Shown in pieces: positions 53,451 to 60,753 of a stretch of 64,000 nucleotides of DNA. The stretch comes from UBA1429 sp964482225. GTDB taxonomy: Bacteria; Chloroflexota; Anaerolineae; UBA1429. How positions within the stretch are numbered: the stretch's first letter is position 1; each line of letters opens with the position of its first letter. The notes beneath the pieces were generated by a model. The model did not search any database and had not been told where the DNA came from. It saw only the letters and a list, made by a program, of their open reading frames with translations. Where the stretch lies: the NCBI GenBank assembly GCA_964482225.1, contig CAYZWT010000018.1:16201-80200 (forward strand), written 5' to 3'. The position numbers and the translations under genes were made by a program.

Positions 53451-54314
53451 TCAGCCGGCCGCTTCCACCTTTCGCAGGAGCGCCCTATACACATCGCGCA
53501 CCAGGCGCGGCCCCTCCCACGAGTCGGCCTCGGCCAGCTCGGCGGCGCGCGCCCCCAGCACCTCGGGCATCAGATCGCCCTCATAGCCGTCATCCTTGAG
53601 GATGCGCAGCCAGCGCACCAGATCAATGAACCCTTCTCCTGGCAACACCCGGTCGGAATCGGCCATGGTCTCGGGGTCAACCCCCTCGGGCAGGTCAAAG
53701 ACGTGCAGCGTCAGGGGCAGCCCCTTGACCTTGTGCAGGTCATCATAGGTGCCGCCGCCGGCCCACCAGTGGATCACATCCAGGATCAGGCCCAGATTGG
53801 GGCGATCCACCCGCTCGATCAGCTCCAGGGCCATATCCAGCCCCATGACCCAGGGGTACATGATGCGCCGGGGATCGGGCCGCCCCACCTGGGGCCCCAG
53901 GAACTCGAACACGACCTCGACGCCATAGCGCCCCGTCCAGTCGGCATAGGCTCTGAACTTGGCCACGAGCCACTCCCACTCGGCCTCGCCAACGGCCTTC
54001 ATCCAGCGGTTCGGGGCCGAAAAGGTGGCTTTGCCGCCCAGCTCGGCCAGCAGTTTGAGGCGCGGCTCGGCCTTGGCCAGGGCCTCATCCCACAAGGCCC
54101 CCTCCATATTCCAGGCCAGCCCCAGAGCGCCCGTGGCCACGGCGATCCCGTTGTGCTGCAGGAGCTCCTTGAGCTCGTCTGTGGCGTTGCGCGCCAGATA
54201 GGCATCGAACACGTCGGGGCCCAGGCTGATGGAATCAAACCCGAGGCCGCCCCCAATGACAACGCGGCCCTCAAAATCTAGGCGCCGGGAAAAGTTTCCG
54301 ATCTGCAAACGCAT
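53451..54314 (-). CDS. Sugar-phosphate isomerase/epimerase-like TIM-barrel protein
   Basis: A 287-residue protein of the xylose-isomerase-like TIM-barrel (AP-endonuclease 2) superfamily. Barrel-strand motifs with likely metal ligands are VVFEFLGPQ (Glu), LGLILDVIHWWAGGG (Asp and His), LTLHVFDLPEGV (His and Asp) and GDLMPEVLGA (Glu), the normal order in IolE, hydroxypyruvate isomerase and tagatose epimerase relatives. AGGAG lies 8 nt upstream. It is the first gene of a two-gene run with the Fe-S protein. The exact substrate is not determinable. Confidence 0.82.
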   Translation of the reverse strand: MRLQIGNFSRRLDFEGRVVIGGGLGFDSISLGPDVFDAYLARNATDELKELLQHNGIAVATGALGLAWNMEGALWDEALAKAEPRLKLLAELGGKATFSAPNRWMKAVGEAEWEWLVAKFRAYADWTGRYGVEVVFEFLGPQVGRPDPRRIMYPWVMGLDMALELIERVDRPNLGLILDVIHWWAGGGTYDDLHKVKGLPLTLHVFDLPEGVDPETMADSDRVLPGEGFIDLVRWLRILKDDGYEGDLMPEVLGARAAELAEADSWEGPRLVRDVYRALLRKVEAAG

Positions 54315-54338
54315 GATGATTCTCCTTTTACGTATGCT

Positions 54339-54363
54339 ATCAGGGCCGCGGATCGGCCCCGAT
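54339..54363. promoter_or_regulatory. Dyad upstream of the TIM-barrel gene
   Basis: ATCAGGGCC-N7-GGCCCCGAT (54339-54363) is an inverted repeat with one mismatch, 25-50 bp upstream of the start, where a repressor could act. No clear -10/-35 pair was found. An 8-bp GC hairpin at 54420-54449 is nearby. No gene lies in 54315-54678. Confidence 0.35.
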
Positions 54364-54519
54364 ACGATAGAGTCTACTCACAAGCGCAACAGGATGCAAC
54401 GGCAACCAGCGCCACCTCGGGCGGGCGGGATCGCCACGGCTCGCCCGCCTTCTATGCTCGGCCCCTGTGACACGCCTGATAGCGCCCATAGAAGACGTGC
54501 AACCAGCTCGACAGCGTGA

Positions 54520-54548
54520 TTGTGCAATCGGAGCAATGGTGATAGAAT
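54520..54548 (+). promoter_or_regulatory. Promoter of the STAND/BTAD regulator gene
   Basis: TTGTGC (54520-54525), a 17-bp spacer and TAGAAT (54543-54548). The predicted start is near 54555, leaving a leader of about 125 nt, which rules out the ATG at 54520 as the translation start. Confidence 0.6.
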
Positions 54549-54678
54549 CTGCTCTGGCGGCAACCACCAGCAGAGGCATCCTTTTTCGGATTCGGAGGGC
54601 GGATCTCAGCCGAGCACACCTTGGGGCCTGCGTGGCGTTGCACCCTCCCCCGAAATAGGCCCGGCGACCAGCACAGAG

Positions 54679-57600
54679 ATGGGTTTCCCTGCGATGTACG
54701 GCGAATTCCCGCTCATCAGTAACAAGACTCAGGTCCCTCCACGCACCGCAACCGTGCTGCGGCGCGAGCGCCTGGTGGGCTTTTTGCACAGCAACATCAA
54801 TCGCAAGTTGCTGCTCGTTTCGGCTGGCGCCGGCTATGGCAAGACCTCGCTCCTCGTTGACTATGCCCACGATGCCGAACTCCCCGTGTGCTGGTATAGC
54901 CTGGATGCCGGCGACAACCACGTACTGACCTTTGTCGAGTACCTGGTCGCCTCGATCCAGCGCCGGTTCCCCGATTTCGGCGAGACGGTCATCCGCGCCC
55001 TGCGCTCTTTTCGCGGCCAGGCCGAGGATGTCGAGCCGTTCATCCGCCTGCTGATCGCCGAGATCGAAACCAAGATCAACAGCTACTTTGCCCTTGTGCT
55101 GGATGACTATCACGAGGTGCTGGAAAGCGAGCCCGTCAATGCCCTGGTGGATGGGCTGCTGCGCTATCTGCCCGAGCACTGCCACCTGATCATCTCCTCG
55201 CGGGCCATTCCGCGCCGCCTCACCCTCACCCGCCTGGCCGCTCGCGACGAGATCGTCGGCCTGGGTGTGCGCCAGCTCAAATTTACCCGCGACGAGATCC
55301 GCCAGGTGCTCGAGTTGCGCGGCATCACCGCCCTGGCGCCCGAACGTCTGGATGCCCTGGCCCACCGCTCTGAGGGCTGGATCACCGCCATCCTGCTGGC
55401 CGCCCAGACGCGCTGGACCGAGACGATTGAGGAGATCGTCAGTCTATCGGGCTCGCTGGATAACATCTTTGGCTTTTTGGCCCAAGAAGTGCTGGCCCAG
55501 CAGACCGAGGCGGTGCAAGAGTTCCTGCTGGGCACCTCGGTGCTAGAGGAGATGAGCCCCCCGCTGTGCGACTCTCTCCTGGGGATCAACTCCTCGGCTC
55601 AGATCCTGCGCAGCCTGGCAGAGCAAGGGCTGTTCACCTTTGAGATCAACAGCTCGGCGGGCTGGTACCAGTATCACCAACTCTTTCGCGAGTTTTTGGT
55701 CAACAAGCTAGAGACAGAGCGCCCCGAGGAGTATCGCCGCTTGTGCCTCGAAGAGGCGCGCCTTATGGCCAACCAGGGCCGCTGGCCGTGGGCCATTCAG
55801 GGCTTTCTCACCGCCCAGGCCCACGATCGCGCCGCCGATGCCATCGAGATCGTGGCGCAAGACTATTTCGATGCGGGCCGCCGCGATGAAGTGCAAGAGT
55901 GGGTGGACGCCCTGCCCGAGCCGATCTTGCGAGAGCACCCCCGCTTGATGCTCTTGCGGGCCAAGATCAGCACAGAGACGGGCGCATACGAGCAGGCGGA
56001 GCGCCTGCTAGAGCCAGCCTTCCTGATCTATGCCGAACGGGGCAGCGCGGCGGGCCTGGCCCAGGTGCTGGTGCAGCAGGCCATCCTGCGGCGCATCCAG
56101 GAGCGCATCCCCGAGGCCATTGCTGCCTGCCAGCGCGTCTTTACGACCATCGAGGAACGCGACGACCCCACCTCTTTTGTCAGGGCGCACCAGAACTTGG
56201 GCATCTGCTACCACATCCTGGGTGAGATGGAGCGCGGCAGGCAAGAGATGCAGCGCGCCCTGGAGCTGGCCGAGGCCCACGGCGATACGGTGAGCGCCGC
56301 TTATCTCGCCCATGATATGGGCACCAGCCTGCACCTGCAGGGCGAGATGGAGGATGCCCGGCGCTACCTGCATCGCGCCCTGATGCACTGGCGGCGCGTG
56401 GGCAACCCTGCCGACCTGGCCATGACCTTGCAAGGTTTGGGGGTCATCCATCACCACCAGGCCCAATATGCCGAGGCCCAGAATCGCTATGAGGAGAGCC
56501 TGGAAAAGGCCCGCCAGATCAAGAACCGCCGGCTGGAGGCCTATGCTCTGCTGAACAACGGCGACCTGCAAAAGGACCGGGGCCATATTCAGGAGGCCCT
56601 GGCGCTCTATCAGGAGGCCCTCGATGTGGCCTCCTCTATCGGGCAGGTCGGTCTGATCCTCTACATACTGGCCTCGATGGGCGATGCCCATCGCCTGGGC
56701 AAGGATGTGGTGCGATCGCGACAGGTGTTGACCGAGGCGCTGGACCAAAGCGAACGAGAGGGCATGGAGGAACCGATCGGCCTGGCCCACCTGGCCTTTG
56801 GCGCCCTGGCCGTCCAGGAGCAGCAGCCGGAGGATGCGGCGCGCCACCTGGCCCAGGCCCTGGAGCGCCTGGAGAGGGCCGGCGCCCAACGCGACCTGGC
56901 CCGCGTCTATCTGCAACTGGCGCTGCTGGCGCGCCAGAACAGCGACCCGCAAGCCCTGCGCGCTGCGTTGGCCCGCCTGGGCGATTTGGCTTCGCGGCTG
57001 GGCACCGACCAGTTCATCGTGGCTGAGGGGCCCAATGCCATCAAGCTGTTGCCCTACATCGCCGAGTGGGAGATCCGGGGCCTGGAGGCCGTCCGCATCC
57101 GGGCGCAGATCGAGGAGCTGTTCCCCGCCGTCGTGATGGAGCCCAGGCTGCGCGTGGTGCGCTCGGATGCCGATCTCGAGCTGCTGGCGCTGGATGGCAA
57201 CCAGGTCATCTACAGAGGCAATGCCGTGCGCGATTTCGAGTCCTCTGTGGCACGCACCATGGCCTTTCTGTTGGCCCAATACCCTGCCGGCCTCTCCAGG
57301 GAACGGATCAGCGATATGCTGTGGCCCGATAGCTCCCAGTCGCGCGGCGAGAGCCTGTTTCATTCCACCATCTACCGCCTGCGCCGCGCCCTGGACAAGA
57401 ACGCCATCGTACAGGCAAGCGGCGTCTACCGTCTGAGCCCCAACCTGGAATACCGCTACGATGTGGCCGAGTTCGAGCAACTGGCGCGCCTGGGCCGCGC
57501 CAAGGATGAATCGGGGCGCATTGCGCGCATCAGCGCCATTGATCTCTACCGCAACAGCTTTCTCGAAGGCAGCGACTTTTCCTGGTGTGCCGAGGTTCGC

Positions 57601-57906
57601 AATGCGCTGCAGCATGAGATGATCCGGCTGCTGACCATCGAAGCCGATCACTTGGCCCAGCACGATAGCCCCGAAGCAGCCGAGACGCTCTACTTGCGCG
57701 TCTTGGCCCTCGATGAACTGGACGAGCGCGCCCACCGAGGCGTGATGTGGTGTCGCGCCAAGCTCGGCGACGCCCCAGGGGCGCTGCGCCAGTTCCGCGC
57801 CTGCAGCCGTGTGATCGAACAGGATATGGGGATCGCTCCACTCCCCGATACCCGGCGTATGTTCGAGCTGATCCATCATGGCGACGTGCCCCACGAACCC
57901 TTCTGA
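54679..57906 (+). CDS. STAND ATPase-TPR transcriptional regulator with winged-helix and BTAD (SARP-like) C-terminus
   Basis: A 1075-residue signal-integrating regulator. The N-terminus is a MalT-like NTPase (Walker A SAGAGYGKTSLL, Lys55; Walker B ALVLDDYHEV), followed by an arm region and about ten TPR-type repeats (about residues 400-800, for example AYLAHDMGTSLHLQGEMEDARRYL). The C-terminus has an OmpR-type winged helix (about 835-920, with LSRERISDMLWPDSSQSRGE and IYRLRRALDKNAI), then a bacterial transcriptional activator domain (about 930-1070). This order is the reverse of AfsR-type SARPs. The start at 54679 is the first Met after the promoter, but its ribosome site is weak. The gene ends at a strong terminator just before the tandem micropeptide genes, which are its most likely targets. 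Confidence 0.85.
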   Translation: MGFPAMYGEFPLISNKTQVPPRTATVLRRERLVGFLHSNINRKLLLVSAGAGYGKTSLLVDYAHDAELPVCWYSLDAGDNHVLTFVEYLVASIQRRFPDFGETVIRALRSFRGQAEDVEPFIRLLIAEIETKINSYFALVLDDYHEVLESEPVNALVDGLLRYLPEHCHLIISSRAIPRRLTLTRLAARDEIVGLGVRQLKFTRDEIRQVLELRGITALAPERLDALAHRSEGWITAILLAAQTRWTETIEEIVSLSGSLDNIFGFLAQEVLAQQTEAVQEFLLGTSVLEEMSPPLCDSLLGINSSAQILRSLAEQGLFTFEINSSAGWYQYHQLFREFLVNKLETERPEEYRRLCLEEARLMANQGRWPWAIQGFLTAQAHDRAADAIEIVAQDYFDAGRRDEVQEWVDALPEPILREHPRLMLLRAKISTETGAYEQAERLLEPAFLIYAERGSAAGLAQVLVQQAILRRIQERIPEAIAACQRVFTTIEERDDPTSFVRAHQNLGICYHILGEMERGRQEMQRALELAEAHGDTVSAAYLAHDMGTSLHLQGEMEDARRYLHRALMHWRRVGNPADLAMTLQGLGVIHHHQAQYAEAQNRYEESLEKARQIKNRRLEAYALLNNGDLQKDRGHIQEALALYQEALDVASSIGQVGLILYILASMGDAHRLGKDVVRSRQVLTEALDQSEREGMEEPIGLAHLAFGALAVQEQQPEDAARHLAQALERLERAGAQRDLARVYLQLALLARQNSDPQALRAALARLGDLASRLGTDQFIVAEGPNAIKLLPYIAEWEIRGLEAVRIRAQIEELFPAVVMEPRLRVVRSDADLELLALDGNQVIYRGNAVRDFESSVARTMAFLLAQYPAGLSRERISDMLWPDSSQSRGESLFHSTIYRLRRALDKNAIVQASGVYRLSPNLEYRYDVAEFEQLARLGRAKDESGRIARISAIDLYRNSFLEGSDFSWCAEVRNALQHEMIRLLTIEADHLAQHDSPEAAETLYLRVLALDELDERAHRGVMWCRAKLGDAPGALRQFRACSRVIEQDMGIAPLPDTRRMFELIHHGDVPHEPF

Positions 57907-57927
57907 CCTGGCCACAGACGCACCCCC

Positions 57928-57968
57928 AAAACGCGCGATTCTTGAAAAATCGCGCGTTTTCCTTTGTT
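57928..57968 (+). terminator. Intrinsic terminator of the regulator gene
   Basis: A perfect 13-bp stem, 57928-57940 with 57948-57960, followed by CCTTTGTTT. The A-rich 5' arm means it can also work in the other direction. It isolates the micropeptide genes from the regulator transcript. Confidence 0.88.
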
Positions 57969-57981
57969 TAAAGGCCCTCTC

Positions 57982-58013
57982 GTGAGTGATCCGTGAGTCT
58001 CACCGTGTATCCT
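57982..58013 (+). promoter_or_regulatory. SARP-type direct-repeat operator and -10 of the micropeptide operon
   Basis: GTGAGTG (57982-57988) and GTGAGTC (57993-57999) are heptamer direct repeats on an 11-bp period. The second ends exactly 8 bp before the -10-like TATCCT (58008-58013). There is no conventional -35. This is the layout described for Streptomyces antibiotic regulatory proteins, whose binding sites replace the -35. GTGAGTCTCAC is also a perfect 11-bp palindrome, so a dimeric regulator is a second reading. Confidence 0.55.
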
Positions 58014-58046
58014 GTCTTACGAAACACTGACCAAGGAGGATGCGCC

Positions 58047-58196
58047 ATGAAACGAGTGCACACAAACGTCGCCTACATCGTGCTCTCTTTGGCTGCGCTA
58101 GTCGTGGCCAGCGGGGCGCCCATTCCCTGGAGTGGCTCGGGCGGTGGCGGCGGCGGCATCAACGCGATTATCGTTCTCACCCGTATCTTTGGCTAG
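58047..58196 (+). CDS. Signal-peptide-like micropeptide, first and longest of the array
   Basis: A 49-residue peptide with AGGAGG 7 nt upstream of the ATG. It has a charged start (KRVHTN), a hydrophobic core AYIVLSLAALVVAS and then the array's conserved GAPIPWS, but continues with a glycine run and INAIIVLTRIFG. It is a divergent paralogue of the 30-residue peptides that follow: core length and the VLS-x-AALVVA-x-GAPIPWS pattern are shared. If a signal peptidase cuts before GAPIPW, about 27 residues would be released. It is the first gene after the direct-repeat promoter. No known family is recognised. Confidence 0.7.
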   Translation: MKRVHTNVAYIVLSLAALVVASGAPIPWSGSGGGGGGINAIIVLTRIFG

Positions 58197-58222
58197 ACCA
58201 GCATCACATAAGGAGCAATCCC

Positions 58223-58315
58223 ATGAAAAAGGCATTCGTTCACATCGTTTACGTGGTTCTCTCGGCAGCGGCTCTGGTCGTAGCGGCCGGCGCCCCGATC
58301 CCCTGGAGCACCTGA
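58223..58315 (+). CDS. 30-residue micropeptide, array copy 2
   Basis: The peptide is KKAFVHIVYVVLSAAALVVA plus AGAPIPWST after the initial Met. AAGGAG lies 7 nt upstream of the ATG. The two lysines, a hydrophobic run of 18-20 residues and a small-residue end look like a Sec signal peptide; the likely product after cleavage at VVAA is the octapeptide GAPIPWST. It is identical in protein sequence to the complete copy at 58566, with only synonymous differences. Function unknown; an exported pheromone-like peptide is proposed. Confidence 0.75.
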   Translation: MKKAFVHIVYVVLSAAALVVAAGAPIPWST

Positions 58316-58370
58316 GTTCAGCGCTCGCATTCACACGCTTTCATTCCCGATTCGGCAAGGGGGGACAAAC

Positions 58371-58424
58371 ATGAAAAAGGCATTCGTTCACATCGTTTAC
58401 GTGGTTCTCTCGGCAGCGGCTCTG
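58371..58424 (+). CDS. 30-residue micropeptide, array copy 3, cut by assembly gap
   Basis: The first 18 codons of another copy (KKAFVHIVYVVLSAAAL after Met), ending where the N run starts. The ribosome site AAGGGGGGAC and the 40 bp upstream are the same as in copy 4. The remaining 13 codons fall in the gap. Confidence 0.75.
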
Positions 58425-58524
58425 NNNNNNNNNNNNNNNNNNNNNNNNNNNNNNNNNNNNNNNNNNNNNNNNNNNNNNNNNNNNNNNNNNNNNNNNNNNN
58501 NNNNNNNNNNNNNNNNNNNNNNNN
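58425..58524. other. Assembly gap (100 N)
   Basis: Exactly 100 undetermined bases inside a tandem repeat, a typical scaffold placeholder and not a measured length. If the repeat unit is 148 bp, the sequence needed to finish one unit is about 54 bp, or 54 plus a multiple of 148 if more copies collapsed. Confidence 0.95.
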
Positions 58525-58565
58525 TTCACACGCTTTCATTCCCGATTCGGCAAGGGGGGACAAAC

Positions 58566-58658
58566 ATGAAAAAGGCATTTGTTCACATCGTTTACGTGGT
58601 TCTCTCGGCAGCGGCTCTGGTCGTGGCGGCCGGCGCCCCCATCCCCTGGAGCACCTGA
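58566..58658 (+). CDS. 30-residue micropeptide, array copy 4
   Basis: Complete copy with the same 30 residues as copy 2. AAGGGGGG lies about 6 nt upstream of the ATG. Compared with copy 2 it has three base changes (Phe TTC/TTT, Val GTA/GTG, Pro CCG/CCC), all synonymous, so the peptide itself is under selection. It is the last copy before the DUF5317 gene. Confidence 0.75.
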   Translation: MKKAFVHIVYVVLSAAALVVAAGAPIPWST

Positions 58659-58701
58659 GTGACGGTAGGGCGCTGATTCTGGCCGGAACCTATAACACAT
58701 T

Positions 58702-59286
58702 ATGATCCTGGTTCTGGCGGTTGTTCTTTCGATTCTGATTGCCCTGTTGCGGGGCGGTAGCCTGAGTAGGCTCGCCCAGGTACCTTTCAAACACGGTTGG
58801 CTGGCCTTTATCGCCATAGCTTTGCAGGTGGCAGCCGTATATGTGCAAGAGATCGGGAATCTGGCCGCGTGGCTCTTTGTGGGCTCGTACCTCATTCTGA
58901 TCGGCCTGATCCTGATCAACTGGCGGCTGGCAGGAGTGCCGATCATCGGTCTGGGGCTGGGGCTCAACGCCCTGGTGACGGCAGTCAATGGCGGCTATAT
59001 GCCGGTGACGCCCGAAGCGGTGGAACGCGCAGGGCTCACCCACCTGGTGAGCGAGATGGAGGCGGGCGCCCGGGTGTTGGGGGCCAAGGATATGATCCTG
59101 CCCCGTGCGGATACCCACCTCTGGTTTCTCGGCGACGTATTCGTGCTTCAAGGCCCTTGGCCAACCGTATTCAGCATCGGAGATGTGCTCCTAGTCGTGG
59201 GTGTCTTGATATTCTTCCAGCGGGCCATGCGCCCGGCTCCACGGCCCGAGGCAACAGATCCCGAGATCCCGCACATCGCCGAGTAG
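58702..59286 (+). CDS. DUF5317 integral membrane protein
   Basis: A 194-residue membrane protein with about five hydrophobic helices (ILVLAVVLSILIALLRGG; GWLAFIAIALQVAAVYVQE; LAAWLFVGSYLILIGLILIN; GVPIIGLGLGLNALVTAVNGGYMP; the last near the C-terminus, FSIGDVLLVVGVLIFFQRAM). The NGGYMPVTPEA motif and overall layout match DUF5317, a family of unknown function. No Shine-Dalgarno site precedes the ATG; a -10-like TATAAC at 58691-58696 sits only 6 bp upstream, so the mRNA may be leaderless, or the gene is translated by read-through from the peptide array 43 bp upstream. A link to export or sensing of the peptides is only suggested by position. Confidence 0.8.
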   Translation: MILVLAVVLSILIALLRGGSLSRLAQVPFKHGWLAFIAIALQVAAVYVQEIGNLAAWLFVGSYLILIGLILINWRLAGVPIIGLGLGLNALVTAVNGGYMPVTPEAVERAGLTHLVSEMEAGARVLGAKDMILPRADTHLWFLGDVFVLQGPWPTVFSIGDVLLVVGVLIFFQRAMRPAPRPEATDPEIPHIAE

Positions 59287-59343
59287 CTCATTTCCTAACC
59301 TTACCTTAGATTATTACGCTCTGTTAGCAATGGAGATGACAGC

Positions 59344-59568
59344 ATGCGACACGAAAACATTCAAGCTCTCATCGGCACAGCGATCGTGGATGCCGAGTTT
59401 CGGCAGCATCTGCTTGAGGACGCCTCTGCCGTCATCGGCGATTTCGGCCTCACGCCCGAAGAGGCCAACGCCATTCTTTCGATCAAGGCGACCACATTCC
59501 AGGGCTTTGCCAGCCAAGTGCACGCCTGGATCACCAGCCGCAGCAGCGTCCCAGTGCTGTATTACTAG
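59344..59568 (+). CDS. NHLP-clan (Os1348-like) mini-protein
   Basis: A 74-residue protein with the pattern HENIQALIGTAIVDAEFRQHLLEDASAVIGDFGLTPEEANAIL, which matches the nitrile-hydratase-like leader (NHLP) clan of RiPP precursor-type peptides, in particular the Os1348 group. The last 20 residues (SQVHAWITSRSSVPVLYY) lack Cys and are not an obvious modified core. GGAG lies 8 nt upstream of the ATG. It lies 57 bp after DUF5317 and is followed by a terminator. It may be a free-standing precursor, or a small protein that shares the fold without being processed. No cyclodehydratase or lanthionine synthetase gene is in view. Confidence 0.68.
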   Translation: MRHENIQALIGTAIVDAEFRQHLLEDASAVIGDFGLTPEEANAILSIKATTFQGFASQVHAWITSRSSVPVLYY

Positions 59569-59613
59569 CGAAACAACTCGATAGCCGCGAGGCTATCAGA
59601 GCCCCACATCCCC

Positions 59614-59652
59614 GGCGCGTAGCATCCCCCCTTGCTGCGCGCCCTTTTCTTT
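59614..59652 (+). terminator. Intrinsic terminator after the NHLP-clan gene
   Basis: An 11-bp stem (59614-59624 with 59633-59643, one G-U pair) is followed by CTTTTCTTTG. A smaller hairpin GATAGCC-GCGA-GGCTATC (59580-59597) precedes it. It ends the plus-strand run and separates it from the convergent methyltransferase. Confidence 0.75.
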
Positions 59653-59674
59653 GTCGCCAAGTTGCGAGCTTGCC

Positions 59675-60490
59675 TTACCCCGCCGTGCGCATGAGCAGCG
59701 AGTAGGTATGGGGCAGGCGGCAAGCCAGGTCGGGGGGCAGGTTCGGGAACTGGTTCCAGAACAGGTCCGGATGCTCCTCAAAGCGTTCCAGTTGCAGCCC
59801 CGCCGCCACGAGACCGTTCATAATGTCGCCCAGGGTCCATTGGCGCTCGTGCACGTGCAGGCTGTCCTTGTCGACGTGCTCACGGATCGGGTCGGAGGTG
59901 ATCGGCCAACTACGATCCGTGGCGACCGCCCCGGAAAAATAGTCGCCGGTCTGCGGGCTCAATTGGTACGTGCTTGCCCCCATGTCCCACACCCAGTCCA
60001 GCGGGTGACCTTCATAGACATACAGTCTTCCGCCTGGCTTGAGCAGGCGCGCTACGACCCCCGCCCATGCCTCGATGTCCATCATCCAGGGCAACGCCCC
60101 TTTGCCCGTGTAGACCAGGTCGGCGACGCCATCCAGTTCGTGCGGCGTATCCAGCACATCGCAGCAATACCAGCGCGCGGGCGCACCCAGGGCCGCAGAC
60201 TTGACCTCAGCGACGGCGATCATCTTGGCGCTGATATCCACGCCCACGACCTCGGCGGCGCCCAGTTGCCACAGGGACAGGGTGTCCGTCCCTCCGGCGC
60301 ATTGCAGATGCACGGCTCGCCCGCACCAGCGATCCAGATCGCGCAAGAGGCGCAGCTCGGGGGCTTGCAGGCTGTGCCCGCCTGCCCGTAACAGCGCAAG
60401 ATCGCGCTCTATGTCCCGCTCATACACAGCGGCCGTCACATCCCACGCGATACCGGTTTGCTCGTGTAGCCCGTAGTCTAGAGGTTCCAT
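59675..60490 (-). CDS. Class I SAM-dependent methyltransferase
   Basis: A 271-residue methyltransferase. Motif I is modified: HLQCAGGTDTLSLWQLGA at about residue 76, where the Gly-rich loop of the usual GxGxG is CAGG. The acidic strand-2 residue is in VVGVDISAKMI, and motif post-I to IV are GAPARWYCCDVLDTP and DGVADLVYTGKGAL. The C-terminal half has Trp-rich segments (DWVWDMGASTYQL). The family resembles proteins annotated as generic class I methyltransferases in Chloroflexota and Actinomycetota. AGGAG lies 8 nt upstream of 60490. The substrate is unknown. It converges on the micropeptide/NHLP region. Confidence 0.82.
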   Translation of the reverse strand: MEPLDYGLHEQTGIAWDVTAAVYERDIERDLALLRAGGHSLQAPELRLLRDLDRWCGRAVHLQCAGGTDTLSLWQLGAAEVVGVDISAKMIAVAEVKSAALGAPARWYCCDVLDTPHELDGVADLVYTGKGALPWMMDIEAWAGVVARLLKPGGRLYVYEGHPLDWVWDMGASTYQLSPQTGDYFSGAVATDRSWPITSDPIREHVDKDSLHVHERQWTLGDIMNGLVAAGLQLERFEEHPDLFWNQFPNLPPDLACRLPHTYSLLMRTAG

Positions 60491-60753
60491 GCTTCTCACT
60501 CCTGTTCTGGAAAGCCGTAAGGCGCTGTGCCGACGCAAGGCTGTCTCACGCCAATTCGCGGGGCGGAGGCACAGGCTGTTCGTCGGCCACGCCTTGGATG
60601 AACCTTGCCCTCTCGTATCCTATGTCATCAGGTGGATTATACGCCGGGATGCCCTTGTGGAAAGCGCCGCACTGATGTACTATGCGCGGGTGGGCCGCAT
60701 CTTTCCAGGCGGATATGATTTGGCAGAGTCTCTGGCTAAGGAAAGGGCAGAGG

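Larger units (their letters stand above)
58331..58658 (+). repeat. Tandem repeat of the micropeptide unit, with gap
   Basis: The block from TTCACACGCTTTCATTCCCG (58331) recurs identically at 58525, includes the ribosome site AAGGGGGGAC and the 93-bp coding part, and is interrupted by the N run. From the spacing of copies 2 and 3 the unit is about 148 bp. Copy number is undetermined. Confidence 0.75.

Noticed and set aside
58425..58524. X-run peptides translated across the gap
   Set aside because: They are an artefact of 100 N; the copies on each side should be treated as separate genes.
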